Shown: positions 15,823 through 24,935, numbered from the stretch's first letter. The stretch: DNA of 64,000 nucleotides from Allomuricauda sp. (GCF_028280385.1 NZ_JANQLX010000006.1:1-64000); one strand, 5' to 3'. The notes: generated by a model not told the origin, from the sequence alone. Numbers and translations: made by a program.

Positions 15823-16369
15823 CTGTATTTACCGTATAACATTTCTTTATCCCGAGCAACCCAAAACGTTCCCCGTTCCGCACCTCATAATTGGCCCTGA
15901 TTTTCCCATTATCTGTCCACATGCGCTGTTTCCCAGCTTCTTTTCCATTCAAATAATTGAAATCCAAAAGTTGTTGCCCGTTCCTATACCATTCCTTGCG
16001 ATTTCCATGATATGCCCCGTGATCATTGAATTGATAATCAAATTTTTTTGAACCATCTTCCCACCAACCTTTGTGATTTCCAATTTTAATCCCATGGGCA
16101 TATTGGCGCCTCTGGGCAAGTTGACCCTGGGGATGCCAGCGCTTTTCAAAGCCATGTTTACGTCCGTCCCTGTACTGCAGTTCCATCTTTAGCGAACCAT
16201 CATCATATGTGGAAATCAATGTTCCCCAAAAAGGGGTGTTTTTGTAATGCAGCACCCCATTGATCAGTTTCAGTTCTGGATTGGTATCGTCTACCACCCA
16301 AGTTTCCTGTTCACAAGAATTTAGGCTCGTGAGCAAAAGCAAAACATATATGACCAGACAAAATCGCAA
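15803..16369 (-). CDS. YwqK/MORN-repeat-like lipoprotein
   Basis: 188 residues. A signal peptide ends at SLNSC (lipobox Cys). The mature protein has about five imperfect repeats of 22-24 residues built on G-x-x-x-x-W-x-x-x-G, e.g. GFEKRWHPQGQL, GNHKGWWEDGSK and GNRKEWYRNGQQ. These are the MORN_2/YwqK-type beta-hairpin repeats. The family is often labelled an antitoxin, but no toxin partner is seen and the protein is exported, so I do not adopt that label. It is translated between the YHYH gene (3 bp away) and the SCO gene. Confidence 0.8.
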   Translation of the reverse strand: MRFCLVIYVLLLLTSLNSCEQETWVVDDTNPELKLINGVLHYKNTPFWGTLISTYDDGSLKMELQYRDGRKHGFEKRWHPQGQLAQRRQYAHGIKIGNHKGWWEDGSKKFDYQFNDHGAYHGNRKEWYRNGQQLLDFNYLNGKEAGKQRMWTDNGKIRANYEVRNGERFGLLGIKKCYTVNTDANVLR

Positions 16370-16372
16370 TGG

Positions 16373-17179
16373 TTATTGACTTACGTTTCCTGGAGTTCCA
16401 TAAAATCCGTTTCCGTTCAGGTAAGGATCCGTATCGGTTATATGGTAATGGTATATTCCTTCCGGGAATTCTTCCGTGGCATGGTTATGTCCATGAAATT
16501 CATCCAAATCGTCATTGGTAATGGTTTCCCCATCTTCTAGAGGGCCATATACTGGAAAACCATCAGAGAGCAGCCCCAAAAAAGCATCCAATCCAAATTC
16601 GCCAGTAAGAAAGGTGGGTTCAATATGATAGTGATATACACCGGAGTTCTGCGGATGTCCCAAATATTGATCAAAGGAATCAATTTCATTGGTAAGGGGT
16701 TGGTCTGGGCCCGCATATTGATTAAAAAAAACAACTCCATTGCGTGAAATTCCTATGGGTCCAAGTGGTGTGGCCTCATTGGTACTTGCTGCACTCGGGT
16801 TTAAGGGAATTGTAAAAACAATATTCTGCTCGGAAATCCGATTGGGGTTCAACCTAAAAGAAGGGTTATCCCCATTATACGCCTCGTACAATTCATGGCC
16901 GGTGTCCCAATAGGGACTTTTATGGTTGGGAAGGTTGGTGGTAGTGAAAATGACGTTATCACCATCAATTTCATACGATAGATCGGTGCCAGCAAACAAT
17001 TCCAGCACCTCGCTAATATCGTAAACCGTGTCATCAATTGGGTCATCGGTGATGCCGTCATCGGAACCTTGATTGTCAACCGGGGGTTCCGTACTGTCAT
17101 CACTGGAACAACATATCAACACCGTTGTGACCATAAACATACTCAAAACAAGGGTGGGTAAATTCTTTAAAATCTTCAT
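16373..17179 (-). CDS. YHYH-domain lipoprotein
   Basis: 268 residues from ATG 17179, chosen because MKILKNLPTLVLSMFMV leads straight into the lipobox LICC; an upstream ATG at 17221 would spoil the signal. An acidic linker (DDSTEPPVDNQGSDDG) follows. The YHYH signature occurs twice, as SGVYHYHIEPTF and GIYHYHITDTDPY, with GLLSDGFPVYGP between, the typical YHYH domain with clustered His likely to bind metal. The function is unknown. Adjacency to an SCO protein suggests a role in periplasmic copper handling, but that is inference. Confidence 0.88.
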   Translation of the reverse strand: MKILKNLPTLVLSMFMVTTVLICCSSDDSTEPPVDNQGSDDGITDDPIDDTVYDISEVLELFAGTDLSYEIDGDNVIFTTTNLPNHKSPYWDTGHELYEAYNGDNPSFRLNPNRISEQNIVFTIPLNPSAASTNEATPLGPIGISRNGVVFFNQYAGPDQPLTNEIDSFDQYLGHPQNSGVYHYHIEPTFLTGEFGLDAFLGLLSDGFPVYGPLEDGETITNDDLDEFHGHNHATEEFPEGIYHYHITDTDPYLNGNGFYGTPGNVSQ

Positions 17180-17248
17180 TGGATATGGGTATACATTAAA
17201 CTCTATTAAAAAATCGAACATCTTTTTTGGAACACATTTACCTCGATG

Positions 17249-18631
17249 CTATTGTCTTATTGCTGTTAAGGCATTGACCAATGCATTCATTTCAAGCTGA
17301 TCTATACTGGATAATGGCAGTTGCCCGGTATCCAATAGATCCGTGAGCTCAAAAGGGTCTGTACTTAAATCATATAGGGATTCGGTACCATCTGCAAAAA
17401 GCATGTATTTATGGGTGGCATTTCTAATGGTTTGGTCAATTTCTCCTGAATCGTCGCCCCTTTCCGTATACACAAATTGCCTTTGTGCTCCATTGGGGCT
17501 GTCCAACAATCCCCGGAAACTTAAGCTATCTTCTATCTCACTAATACCGGTCCCGGCAACTTCAGCAATGGTAGCAAAGAGGTCGGTACTCCCAATTAGC
17601 GCCTGTTCCAATTCTCCTTTACGCGTTACCATGGTGCCAGATACAATCATGGGGACATTTATACCACCTTGATACAAGCTCCCTTTTACCCGTCGATTAG
17701 GATACTCTTGGGCTACTTGGTTGGGAGTGCCATTGTCGCCCAAAAAGATGATTAGGGTATTGTCCCTTTCCTCTTCTGACAAGGATGCCAATAACCTCCC
17801 TATTTCAACATCCATGGCTTCTAATGAAGCTAGGTAGTATGGTCGAGGTTCAGCGTCTATATCGGCCTGATTATCGGTCAATCCCACCTGGGTATGAAGA
17901 CCATCAGGGGGAAGATGGAATGGGGTATGTGGCGCATTATAAGCTAGCCATAAGAACCAGGGTTGGGTTTGTTCATCCACCCAATCGATGGCCAAATCAG
18001 TGAATTTCGTGGTGGTATATTCCCTTGAAGTTGAAGAGCTTCCATTTTCCACCAAACTCCAGTTAAAGTAATCTGGAACACCACCACCAAGAAAACCAGC
18101 AAAATAATCAACTCCCATGGTTATCGGGTGGTCCGGACTCCTGGACAAATGCCATTTTCCAACTACTGCATGTGCATAAGCATTATCAGTATTCTGATCC
18201 AAATAACTATGGATAGAGACTTCGGAAGTGGAAAGTGGGTCATCAACCTTAAGCACATTTGTCCTAAAACCGTACTTTCCGGTCAATATACTAGCCCTAG
18301 CCGGGGTGCATACGGAATAGGCCCAAACATTGGTGAACGTAAGCCCGTTTGATGCCAACTCCTGCAAATTGGGCATATTGGGTTTTAAAGTCCCCACGTC
18401 ATATCCAGGGGTAGCATCCAATCCCATATCGTCCGCAATGATCAAAAGGATATTCGGGTGGGTGGTTTCTTCATCGCCATTGATACTGTCATCGTCGTCA
18501 ATAACAATTTCGTCGTCTGTTACCACTGGATCCATGTTGTTCCCATCATCCCCGTTGGCAACTTCCGAGGAACAGGAATTGGAAATACCAAATAGGCACA
18601 TAAGGATGATAAACAACCTTAAGAGTTTCAT
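17249..18631 (-). CDS. Sulfatase-like hydrolase lipoprotein
   Basis: 460 residues. The lipoprotein signal ends at ISNSC (Cys20) and is followed by a strongly acidic linker (about 25-55). The S1 sulfatase core begins with ILLIIADDMGLD. The formylglycine site is CTPAR at Cys108, followed by ASILTGKYGFR; KWHL, APHTPFHLP and LGDNGTPNQ are further active-site segments. It starts the operon that continues with the YHYH, YwqK-like and SCO genes, an unusual setting for a polysaccharide sulfatase. The substrate could therefore be something other than an algal glycan. It is shorter than the sulfatase at 6402-7946. Confidence 0.88.
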   Translation of the reverse strand: MKLLRLFIILMCLFGISNSCSSEVANGDDGNNMDPVVTDDEIVIDDDDSINGDEETTHPNILLIIADDMGLDATPGYDVGTLKPNMPNLQELASNGLTFTNVWAYSVCTPARASILTGKYGFRTNVLKVDDPLSTSEVSIHSYLDQNTDNAYAHAVVGKWHLSRSPDHPITMGVDYFAGFLGGGVPDYFNWSLVENGSSSTSREYTTTKFTDLAIDWVDEQTQPWFLWLAYNAPHTPFHLPPDGLHTQVGLTDNQADIDAEPRPYYLASLEAMDVEIGRLLASLSEEERDNTLIIFLGDNGTPNQVAQEYPNRRVKGSLYQGGINVPMIVSGTMVTRKGELEQALIGSTDLFATIAEVAGTGISEIEDSLSFRGLLDSPNGAQRQFVYTERGDDSGEIDQTIRNATHKYMLFADGTESLYDLSTDPFELTDLLDTGQLPLSSIDQLEMNALVNALTAIRQ

Positions 18632-18846
18632 ATTGGTTTGGTTTTAGTAGTGGGGCGTTCGAAAATGCCTCTAATTTGAGATAAGACTTTCGAATTGGGC
18701 AATGGTTTAATTGTACTCGAAAAAAAAGTGGGATGTCTTGGCTACGGGGTAAATATTGAAGTGCTCTTGACTGGAGTTTTAATGCCGAAACCTTTTCCAC
18801 AAGCGGCAATACCAAGGTTTCAAAAAAACAAGAAGAATATAAATAA

Positions 18847-18871
18847 AAACCCTCTGATAATCAGAGGGTTT
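18847..18871 (-). terminator. Terminator after tRNA-Pro
   Basis: A perfect 11-bp stem, AAACCCTCTGA with TCAGAGGGTTT, and a 3-base loop, with a U-rich tail on the minus strand. It starts four bases beyond the tRNA-Pro 3' end. The bases 18632-18846, between it and the sulfatase start, show no gene. Confidence 0.85.
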
Positions 18872-18874
18872 AAG

Positions 18875-18949
18875 TCGGGGTGGCAGGATTCGAACCTGCG
18901 ACCTCCTGCTCCCAAAGCAGGCGCGATAACCGGGCTACGCTACACCCCG
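18875..18949 (-). tRNA. tRNA-Pro (TGG anticodon)
   Basis: On the minus strand the acceptor stem is CGGGGTG paired with CACCCCG. The anticodon loop CTTTGGGA carries TGG, and the T loop is GGTTCGAATCC. CCA is not encoded. The 5' end of this tRNA is duplicated 116 bp upstream (see the repeat at 18939-19170). Confidence 0.96.
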
Positions 18950-19170
18950 TGGACAGCTTTCGCTGCAATACTCAAAAAAAATTCCAAGAACCAAAACTAC
19001 TTTAATTCAGTAGACCGGTTCCGGGCGGAGTTTATCCTCGCATGTAATGCGGGGGCTACACCCCGTGGACAGCTTTCGCTGAAATACTCAAAAAAAAATT
19101 CCAAGAACCAAAACTACCTTAATTCAGTAGACCGGTTCCGGGCGGAGTTTATCCTCGCATATAATGCGGG
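18939..19170. repeat. Tandem duplication including the 5' end of tRNA-Pro
   Basis: Two adjacent copies of about 116 bp (18939-19054 and 19055-19170) differ at roughly four positions. Each starts with the first 11 bases of the tRNA-Pro gene (GCTACACCCCG on the plus strand), runs through its 5' flank and ends at ATGCGGG. Each carries a minus-strand -7-like box TAGTTTTG (18999-18992 and 19116-19109). The duplication therefore gave tRNA-Pro two promoter copies and a short dead tRNA fragment. Confidence 0.85.
18992..18999 (-). promoter_or_regulatory. -7 element for tRNA-Pro
   Basis: On the minus strand this reads TAGTTTTG (TAnnTTTG), 43 bp before the tRNA. I see no clear -33 TTTG, so the call is modest. 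Confidence 0.45.
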
Positions 19171-19190
19171 TATACCCCTGACCGAGTGTA

Positions 19191-19211
19191 AAAATGTCTG
19201 GTAGACATTTT
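19191..19211 (-). terminator. Terminator after tRNA-Ser
   Basis: A perfect 9-bp stem, AAAATGTCT with AGACATTTT, and a 3-base loop, with TTTTT on the minus-strand side. A second, weaker inverted repeat (AGGGTCAG with CTGACCTT) follows at about 19218-19245. The bases 19172-19294 hold no gene. Confidence 0.7.
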
Positions 19212-19294
19212 GGAGCGAAGGGTCAGCTACTGCACTGACCTTCTATCCAATATTTTAGTCGCTGTTTACTCTCTAAAAAGTAAAAACAACTTAG

Positions 19295-19381
19295 TGGCGG
19301 AGAGACTGGGACTCGAACCCAGGCGACAGTTACCCGCCGACAGATTAGCAATCTGCTCCGTTACCACTCCGGCACCTCTCC
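19295..19381 (-). tRNA. tRNA-Ser (GCT anticodon)
   Basis: An 87-nt class II tRNA on the minus strand. The acceptor GGAGAGG pairs with the 3' CTCTCC, discriminator G follows, and CCA is encoded (19297-19295). The anticodon GCT sits in ATTGCTAAT. A long variable arm (GTCGGCGGGTAACTGTCGC) is present, and the T loop is GGTTCGAGTCC. Confidence 0.96.
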
Positions 19382-19457
19382 TAGCATTTTGTTATGAACG
19401 TGCATTTTAAAAATGCTTGCTCTTCTTGCATGGCGGACCATATCATTCAAGCGGGTG

Positions 19458-19488
19458 CAAATGTACTTCTTCATACTTAAGAACGCAA
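19458..19488 (-). promoter_or_regulatory. Promoter of tRNA-Ser
   Basis: On the minus strand, -33 TTG(C) at 19488-19485 is about 20 bp from the -7 box TACATTTG (19465-19458), a good Bacteroidota promoter. The leader before the tRNA would be about 70 nt. Confidence 0.6.
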
Positions 19489-19530
19489 CTATTTTTCCAT
19501 TTTTTTAGTCGCCAGGTACGCACCTCACAT

Positions 19531-21567
19531 TTACTCAGGATACTCCACTCTCAAATGATAAATATTGGTCAATTTTTGCTTCAGTACTTTTTTGACCAAC
19601 TCTATTTCCTTCAGGGTGATATTGGCGTTTAAAAATTGGTTGGCCTGCATCTGTCCGCTCACGATTTTCTCCACAAAATCATCAATGACCATAAAGGTTG
19701 GGTTCTTTAAACTCTTGGAGGCTGCTTCCACGGCATCGGACATCATTAATATGGCAGTTTCCTTGGAAAACGGAATGGGACCTGGGTATCTAAAATTAGT
19801 CTCGTCCACCTCGTCTTCCAGTTCCTGTTGTTTTTTAAAGAAATAAAACACCAGGGTGGTACCATGGTGGGTCCGTAAAAAATCTATTACCCTATCCGGA
19901 ATTTTGTTTTTTCTGGCAATTTCAATCCCTTTGATCACGTGGTCTATGATAATCTTGGCACTCTCCTTGGGCGGTAGGTCATCATGGGGATTTACATTGG
20001 TAATTTGGTTTTCTGTAAAGTAAGTGGGGTTTTCCATTTTTCCGATATCATGGTACAGGGCACCCACCCGAACCAACATGGCATTGGCCCCAATTTCATT
20101 GGCAGCAGCTTCGGCCAAATTGGCCACCTGTAAGGAATGATGAAAGGTTCCCGGAGCCTTATTCGAAAGTTCCTTGAGCAATTTTGAATTGGTATCGGAA
20201 AGTTCCAAGAGAGAAACATCAGAAATCAAACCAAATATTTTTTCATAGATATAGATCAATGGTTGGGCAAACAAAGTAAGCAGCCCGTTCAAAATGAATA
20301 TCCCGAACAATATCCATTCGATATTCTCCAGATTTCCTTCGTGAATGGTATGAAAGGCAAAATATCCGATGATGTAAATCAAGGTAATCTGCCCAACGGA
20401 TATAAACAGATTCGCCCTTTTGTACAGTTCTGAGGCGGTAAGGATAGTCACTATCCCCGCTATGGTCTGAAGAAAGATGTACTCAAAGCTATTGGGCACC
20501 ACAAAGCCTAAAATCAATACCGTAAGAACATGCACAAACAGCCCCAACCTTGCATCAAAAAAGTTTTTGAGCACCAAGGGAAGTATACACAATGGAACTA
20601 CGAACACATAGCTTTCATTGTTCTTTACCATTAAGGTCGTGGCCAAAACCATGAGCAGAATGTTCACGAAAATAAAGGTGACCTTGTTGTTGTTCTTGAA
20701 AATCTCATGCCTATACCGCTTCAGGAAGAGAAAGAGCATAATGAGTACCAGGGCCACCAAAATGGTGTACCCCAAGAGAATGAAATAGTAATTACTTCCA
20801 TGCCAAAGCTCGGACTCATACTCTTCTTTCAAGGAATCGAGAATCTTAAAATTCTCGGCTTCCACAACCTCTCCTTTGGCAATAATCAACCTACCTTCCG
20901 AGACTTCTCCCCTAGTAAAGGAAATACGGGAAAGCTCTTCTTCCAACGCCGTTTCGGTCAATGCCTCATCATAAAACACATTGGCTTCCAGCGCACCTTT
21001 GATGATACTTTCCAGATTTTCATCTCCAACCAATGAGATTTGGGATAGCACCTGTGTTACCAATTCCCTAGCGCGCGGTAAATCTAGATAACCACTACTT
21101 ACCAAGGGTATGGCCTCATTATTTTTGACCAACCGAATCATATTTGACGTTGGCAAATCTTGAAATATTCCCGTGGTGTAAATGCTATCCAGTACGCTCG
21201 TGGTCAAATTCAAAAGAGCGTTCTGTTGTCTTTGGGTAAGGTTGTCCGCCCCTAGTACGCTGCGCAACTCATCCGTGACGGTAGCACTGATTGCCGGTGG
21301 AATGGATGCATCGAAGGAGTAATAGTCCGTTTTGTTTTCACGAAGTGACCGTTGTTCTTCAGCAATTTCCCCACTTGTCTTTTTGATGGAAAAGTCAATG
21401 GGCGCATATAGATTCTCATATTGCCAAGGTTTCCCCTTTTGAAACTCATATTTGAACTTCCCGCCCTTTGGAAAAAAGAAGACAATCAAAGCTACGGAAA
21501 CCACATACAGAAAATACTTGTAGGCAAGCGACTGATGCTTATAAACGTTGTCCAAAGTTTTACCCAT
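19531..21567 (-). CDS. pgpH: 7TM-HD (PgpH-like) phosphodiesterase
   Basis: 678 residues. One N-terminal membrane segment (about 19-35) is followed by an extracytoplasmic 7TMR-HDED domain, then seven membrane helices (about 258-450) and a cytoplasmic HD domain. That domain contains GTFHHSLQVANLAEAAANEIG, GALYHDIGKMENP and RTHHGTTLVFYF, with the HD metal residues. Proteins of this layout hydrolyse cyclic di-AMP in Firmicutes; Bacteroidota members are widespread and assumed similar. It lies alone between the tRNA region and the divergent thiolase gene. Confidence 0.9.
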   Translation of the reverse strand: MGKTLDNVYKHQSLAYKYFLYVVSVALIVFFFPKGGKFKYEFQKGKPWQYENLYAPIDFSIKKTSGEIAEEQRSLRENKTDYYSFDASIPPAISATVTDELRSVLGADNLTQRQQNALLNLTTSVLDSIYTTGIFQDLPTSNMIRLVKNNEAIPLVSSGYLDLPRARELVTQVLSQISLVGDENLESIIKGALEANVFYDEALTETALEEELSRISFTRGEVSEGRLIIAKGEVVEAENFKILDSLKEEYESELWHGSNYYFILLGYTILVALVLIMLFLFLKRYRHEIFKNNNKVTFIFVNILLMVLATTLMVKNNESYVFVVPLCILPLVLKNFFDARLGLFVHVLTVLILGFVVPNSFEYIFLQTIAGIVTILTASELYKRANLFISVGQITLIYIIGYFAFHTIHEGNLENIEWILFGIFILNGLLTLFAQPLIYIYEKIFGLISDVSLLELSDTNSKLLKELSNKAPGTFHHSLQVANLAEAAANEIGANAMLVRVGALYHDIGKMENPTYFTENQITNVNPHDDLPPKESAKIIIDHVIKGIEIARKNKIPDRVIDFLRTHHGTTLVFYFFKKQQELEDEVDETNFRYPGPIPFSKETAILMMSDAVEAASKSLKNPTFMVIDDFVEKIVSGQMQANQFLNANITLKEIELVKKVLKQKLTNIYHLRVEYPE

Positions 21568-21679
21568 TTTCCGTGCTATTGCCCCAAAAATAGAAAATAT
21601 AAATAAGAAGGTGGGATAGATTATGGATCATGAGCTTTGCGCTAAATTTTAGTATTTTCGCACTTGTAAAAATGAGCAT

Positions 21680-22855
21680 ATGAATAAAGTTGTCATAGTA
21701 TCCGCTGCCAGAACTCCCATAGGAAGTTTTATGGGGTCACTTTCAACGGTTCCTGCGCCCAAATTGGGTGCCGTTGCCATTAAAGGGGCGTTGGATAAAA
21801 TCAATCTCAAGCCTGAACATGTTGAAGAAGTTTTGATGGGAAATGTGGTACAGGCCGGAACTGGTCAAGCCCCCGCAAGACAAGCCGCAATCTATGCAGG
21901 AATTCCAGACAGTGTGCCCTGCACCACTGTGAACAAGGTATGTGCGTCAGGGATGAAAGCCATTATGCAAGGCGCCCAATCCATTGCACTGGGTGAAAAT
22001 TCCATAGTTGTGGCCGGAGGTATGGAAAACATGAGTTTGATACCGCATTATGCTTATATGAGAAACGGTTTAAAATTTGGTCCGGCCAGTATGGTGGATG
22101 GTATGCAAAGGGATGGCCTAGTGGATGCCTATGATCAGAATGCCATGGGCGTCTGCGCGGATGCATGCGCTGTGGAGCATGAATTTAGTAGGGAAGACCA
22201 GGATGCTTTTGCCATACAATCCTATGAACGTTCCGCAGCCGCTTGGGAAGCTGGTAGGTTCAACAATGAGGTCGTACCCGTGGAAGTACCCCAAAGACGG
22301 GGCGAACCTTTGGTTGTATCCGAGGATGAGGAGTACAAAAACGTAAAAATGGAGAAGATTCCTGCCCTGCGACCAGCCTTTACCAAAGACGGTACGGTAA
22401 CGGCCGCCAATGCTTCCACAATTAATGATGGGGCTGCCGCTGTAGTTCTAATGAGCGCTGATAAAGCCAAGGAACTGAACTTGGAACCACTTGCTACCAT
22501 AAAAGCTTATGCCGATGCTGCACAAGAACCAGAATGGTTTACCACTGCCCCGGCCAAAGCCCTGCCCAAAGCACTAGCCAGAGCAGGGGTTTCCATTGAA
22601 GATATTGACTTTTTTGAGGTGAATGAAGCATTTTCTGTGGTGGGGTTGGCCAACATGAAATTGTTGGGACTTTCTGATTCAAAGGTCAACGTAAACGGAG
22701 GGGCAGTTTCCTTAGGACACCCTTTGGGCTGCTCAGGAGCAAGGATTACCATAACACTGCTCAATGTGTTGCTTCAAAACAATGCCAAATTAGGGGCAGC
22801 CGGAATTTGTAACGGCGGCGGTGGTGCCTCCGCCATCATTTTGGAAAGAGAATAA
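21680..22855 (+). CDS. Acetyl-CoA C-acyltransferase (thiolase)
   Basis: 391 residues, the normal thiolase length. The nucleophilic Cys lies in NKVCASGMKAIM (about residue 88). The second active-site region is NVNGGAVSLGHPLGCSGAR with the His, and the last is GICNGGGGASAIILERE with the acid/base Cys. It condenses or cleaves acyl-CoA and acetyl-CoA in fatty-acid degradation or acetoacetyl-CoA formation; sequence alone does not decide which. It is followed 21 bp later by an NlpC/P60 gene. Confidence 0.95.
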   Translation: MNKVVIVSAARTPIGSFMGSLSTVPAPKLGAVAIKGALDKINLKPEHVEEVLMGNVVQAGTGQAPARQAAIYAGIPDSVPCTTVNKVCASGMKAIMQGAQSIALGENSIVVAGGMENMSLIPHYAYMRNGLKFGPASMVDGMQRDGLVDAYDQNAMGVCADACAVEHEFSREDQDAFAIQSYERSAAAWEAGRFNNEVVPVEVPQRRGEPLVVSEDEEYKNVKMEKIPALRPAFTKDGTVTAANASTINDGAAAVVLMSADKAKELNLEPLATIKAYADAAQEPEWFTTAPAKALPKALARAGVSIEDIDFFEVNEAFSVVGLANMKLLGLSDSKVNVNGGAVSLGHPLGCSGARITITLLNVLLQNNAKLGAAGICNGGGGASAIILERE

Positions 22856-22876
22856 ACTCCCCAAGTCGGTAAGCCC

Positions 22877-23626
22877 ATGCAATATGGAATCTGTCAACTC
22901 AGTGTTGTCCCAATAAGGAACAATCCAGACGATAGTGCTGAGATGATTTCCCAATTGTTGTATGGTGAGCACTTCAAAGTGCTGGAAAGCAGAAAAAAAT
23001 GGAGCAGGATCCGCGTGGCCTACGACGCATATGAAGGGTGGGTGTCCAACTATCAAATACTGCTTATTTCTGAAGAAGATTACCAGAAAGTGGAAGGCGG
23101 TGCCCCACGTATGGCATCGGACATCATTTCACATATGTGCACCTCAGATGGAATGCTAGTTCCCATATTAATGGGGTCCGTGGTTTCTTTTTCGGAACAA
23201 CTGGGACACACCTTTGAAGGGAACACCATTGATGCCCAACAACACAAATCCGAATTGGTGAATACCTCGTTGTTATATCTGAATGCACCCTACCAGTGGG
23301 GCGGTAAAACCCCATTTGGTATCGATTGTTCCGGACTTACGCAAATGGTTTATAAAATCAACGGTCATAATTTAAAACGGGATGCCGAACAACAATCGCA
23401 ACAGGGCGAACCATTGAGCTTTATTGAGGAGAGTGAGCCAGGGGATTTGGCCTTTTTTGACAATAATGAAGGAATCATTGATCATGTGGGCATCATCTTG
23501 AAAGACAACTACATTATCCATGCCCACGGCCAAGTCCGAATTGACCGGTTAGATCACACAGGTATCTTTAACACCCAAGAAAAACTGTATACCCATAAAC
23601 TTAGGGTCATCAAAAAAATAATATAA
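22877..23626 (+). CDS. NlpC/P60-family cell-wall hydrolase (C40)
   Basis: 249 residues. N-terminal SH3-like segments (about 1-115, with IRVAYDAYEGWVSNYQIL) precede a C-terminal NlpC/P60 domain. The catalytic Cys is in PFGIDCSGLTQMVYK, the His in IIDHVGIILKDN, and the third polar residue near IHAHGQVRID. Enzymes of this type cut D-Glu-dibasic amino acid bonds in peptidoglycan stem peptides. No signal peptide is apparent, so it may act on imported muropeptides in the cytoplasm. Confidence 0.92.
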   Translation: MQYGICQLSVVPIRNNPDDSAEMISQLLYGEHFKVLESRKKWSRIRVAYDAYEGWVSNYQILLISEEDYQKVEGGAPRMASDIISHMCTSDGMLVPILMGSVVSFSEQLGHTFEGNTIDAQQHKSELVNTSLLYLNAPYQWGGKTPFGIDCSGLTQMVYKINGHNLKRDAEQQSQQGEPLSFIEESEPGDLAFFDNNEGIIDHVGIILKDNYIIHAHGQVRIDRLDHTGIFNTQEKLYTHKLRVIKKII

Positions 23627-23629
23627 AAA

Positions 23630-23657
23630 AAGCCCCGGAAATTCCGGGGCTTTTTTT
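23630..23657. terminator. Bidirectional terminator
   Basis: The stem AGCCCCGGAA with TTCCGGGGCT is flanked by A- and T-runs on both sides. It serves the NlpC/P60 gene on the plus strand and the TPR gene on the minus strand. Confidence 0.93.
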
Positions 23658-23672
23658 GGGTAGACTAAATTT

Positions 23673-24935
23673 TTACTCGCCCAACAACTTTTTAACTCGC
23701 ATAAAGTTATCGGTATCTCCCAATGCACCATAGATGTTTTTCAACTGCGTCAAAACACTTTGGTTATCAGGATTGGTCTTAAGGGCATCTTCCAAGATCT
23801 TCGCTCCTTCCAAGAAAAGATCGTCTTTTTGTTTCTTTAACTCTTCGTACTTCGCTATGTCGGCTCGAGAGCTTCCCAAGGCGTTCATTTCATCAATCAA
23901 ACCATTTCCTTCATTTACATAGGTGGTGGAAAGATTCAGCAAAGCATTGATATATCCTGGGTCTATGGCCAACGTCTTCTTGTACGCTTCACGGGCATCT
24001 TCCAAATTTCCTTGTTCCATATTGATAACTCCGATATTGTACAACAAATCAGCATTATCCGGGGCCATTGCAGACGCTTCGGCCATCAGTTCCTTGAACT
24101 TATCCTTATCACCCATGGCATAGTACAGGTTGGCTTCACCAAGAACAAGGTTTACATCATCAGAATCCTCTGCCCTGGCATCTGTATAAGCCGCCAACGC
24201 CTTTTCATTGTCGCCAAGTTGTTGGTAGATCAAGGCTACATTCTTTACAACTTCAGCTCTTTTTGAGGGTGTTCTTTCATCTTTGGGATCCTTATGTGTC
24301 CCTGCCTTAACATAAAGGTCACGGGTGGTCTTGTCCATGGGCTCAACCTCACCGGTTTGAACATTTACAGCGGTATAGGTAACACCACTGCCATCATACC
24401 CTATATCTTTCAATTCATTGTAAAAACTAAGTGCCTTCTCGTAGTGTTGGCCATTCACAGCACTACTGGCAGCATAGTACAAGTAAAGGGTATCTGTTGG
24501 GCTTAGCTTGTAGCTCAGGTACAATTTGTCTGCTGCAGCCTCAAATTCTTTGTTTCCGTTGTCTTCAACCGCGGCATTGACCAAATCTGCGGTTATTTGC
24601 GACAAACTTTGAGTGGCCACGGTGGTGTATTTTTCCTTTCCGCTCGCTTCCTCAACAGAAATCACCTTGTTGTAGGAATCAATGGCAGTTTGGAATGCTT
24701 CATCATCTCCTTTTTTGGCCAAATCCGAATATACATTTCCCTTAACGGCATAGTATTGGGCCTGCAATCTTGGGTCAGCGCTTTCGATCAAGGACGCGGC
24801 ACTATCCAAAGAAGCCTTTGCACTTGCCGTATCTCCACCCTTAAGTGCTTTTTCAGCAGCCTTTATTTCATTCTTCTGTGAGAAACCCACTGCGGAAAAT
24901 CCAAGGGCAATTAATATTAAAATTCTAGTTTTCAT
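23673..24935 (-). CDS. Exported TPR-repeat protein
   Basis: 420 residues. A signal peptide (MKTRILILIALGFSAVGFSQ) is followed by at least six tetratricopeptide repeats; clear copies are NADLLYNIGVINMEQGNLEDAREAYKKTL split over residues 300-330 and the preceding VNLVLGEANLYYAMGDKDKF. TPR arrays mediate protein-protein contacts in the periplasm. It follows gyrA by 27 bp on the same strand and is probably co-transcribed with it, an association seen in other flavobacteria to my knowledge. The partner is unknown. Confidence 0.85.
   Translation of the reverse strand: MKTRILILIALGFSAVGFSQKNEIKAAEKALKGGDTASAKASLDSAASLIESADPRLQAQYYAVKGNVYSDLAKKGDDEAFQTAIDSYNKVISVEEASGKEKYTTVATQSLSQITADLVNAAVEDNGNKEFEAAADKLYLSYKLSPTDTLYLYYAASSAVNGQHYEKALSFYNELKDIGYDGSGVTYTAVNVQTGEVEPMDKTTRDLYVKAGTHKDPKDERTPSKRAEVVKNVALIYQQLGDNEKALAAYTDARAEDSDDVNLVLGEANLYYAMGDKDKFKELMAEASAMAPDNADLLYNIGVINMEQGNLEDAREAYKKTLAIDPGYINALLNLSTTYVNEGNGLIDEMNALGSSRADIAKYEELKKQKDDLFLEGAKILEDALKTNPDNQSVLTQLKNIYGALGDTDNFMRVKKLLGE

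Noticed and set aside
15803..16369. YwqK-like gene as an antitoxin of a toxin-antitoxin pair
   Set aside because: The product has a lipoprotein signal, no toxin gene is adjacent, and the call rests only on a database family label.
18939..19170. tRNA-linked attachment site of an integrative element
   Set aside because: The repeated tRNA part is the 5' end, not the 3' end normally used, and no integrase is in the window.
18695..19204. 169-codon open frame on the plus strand
   Set aside because: It runs through the antisense of tRNA-Pro and both copies of the duplication, so it is an artefact.
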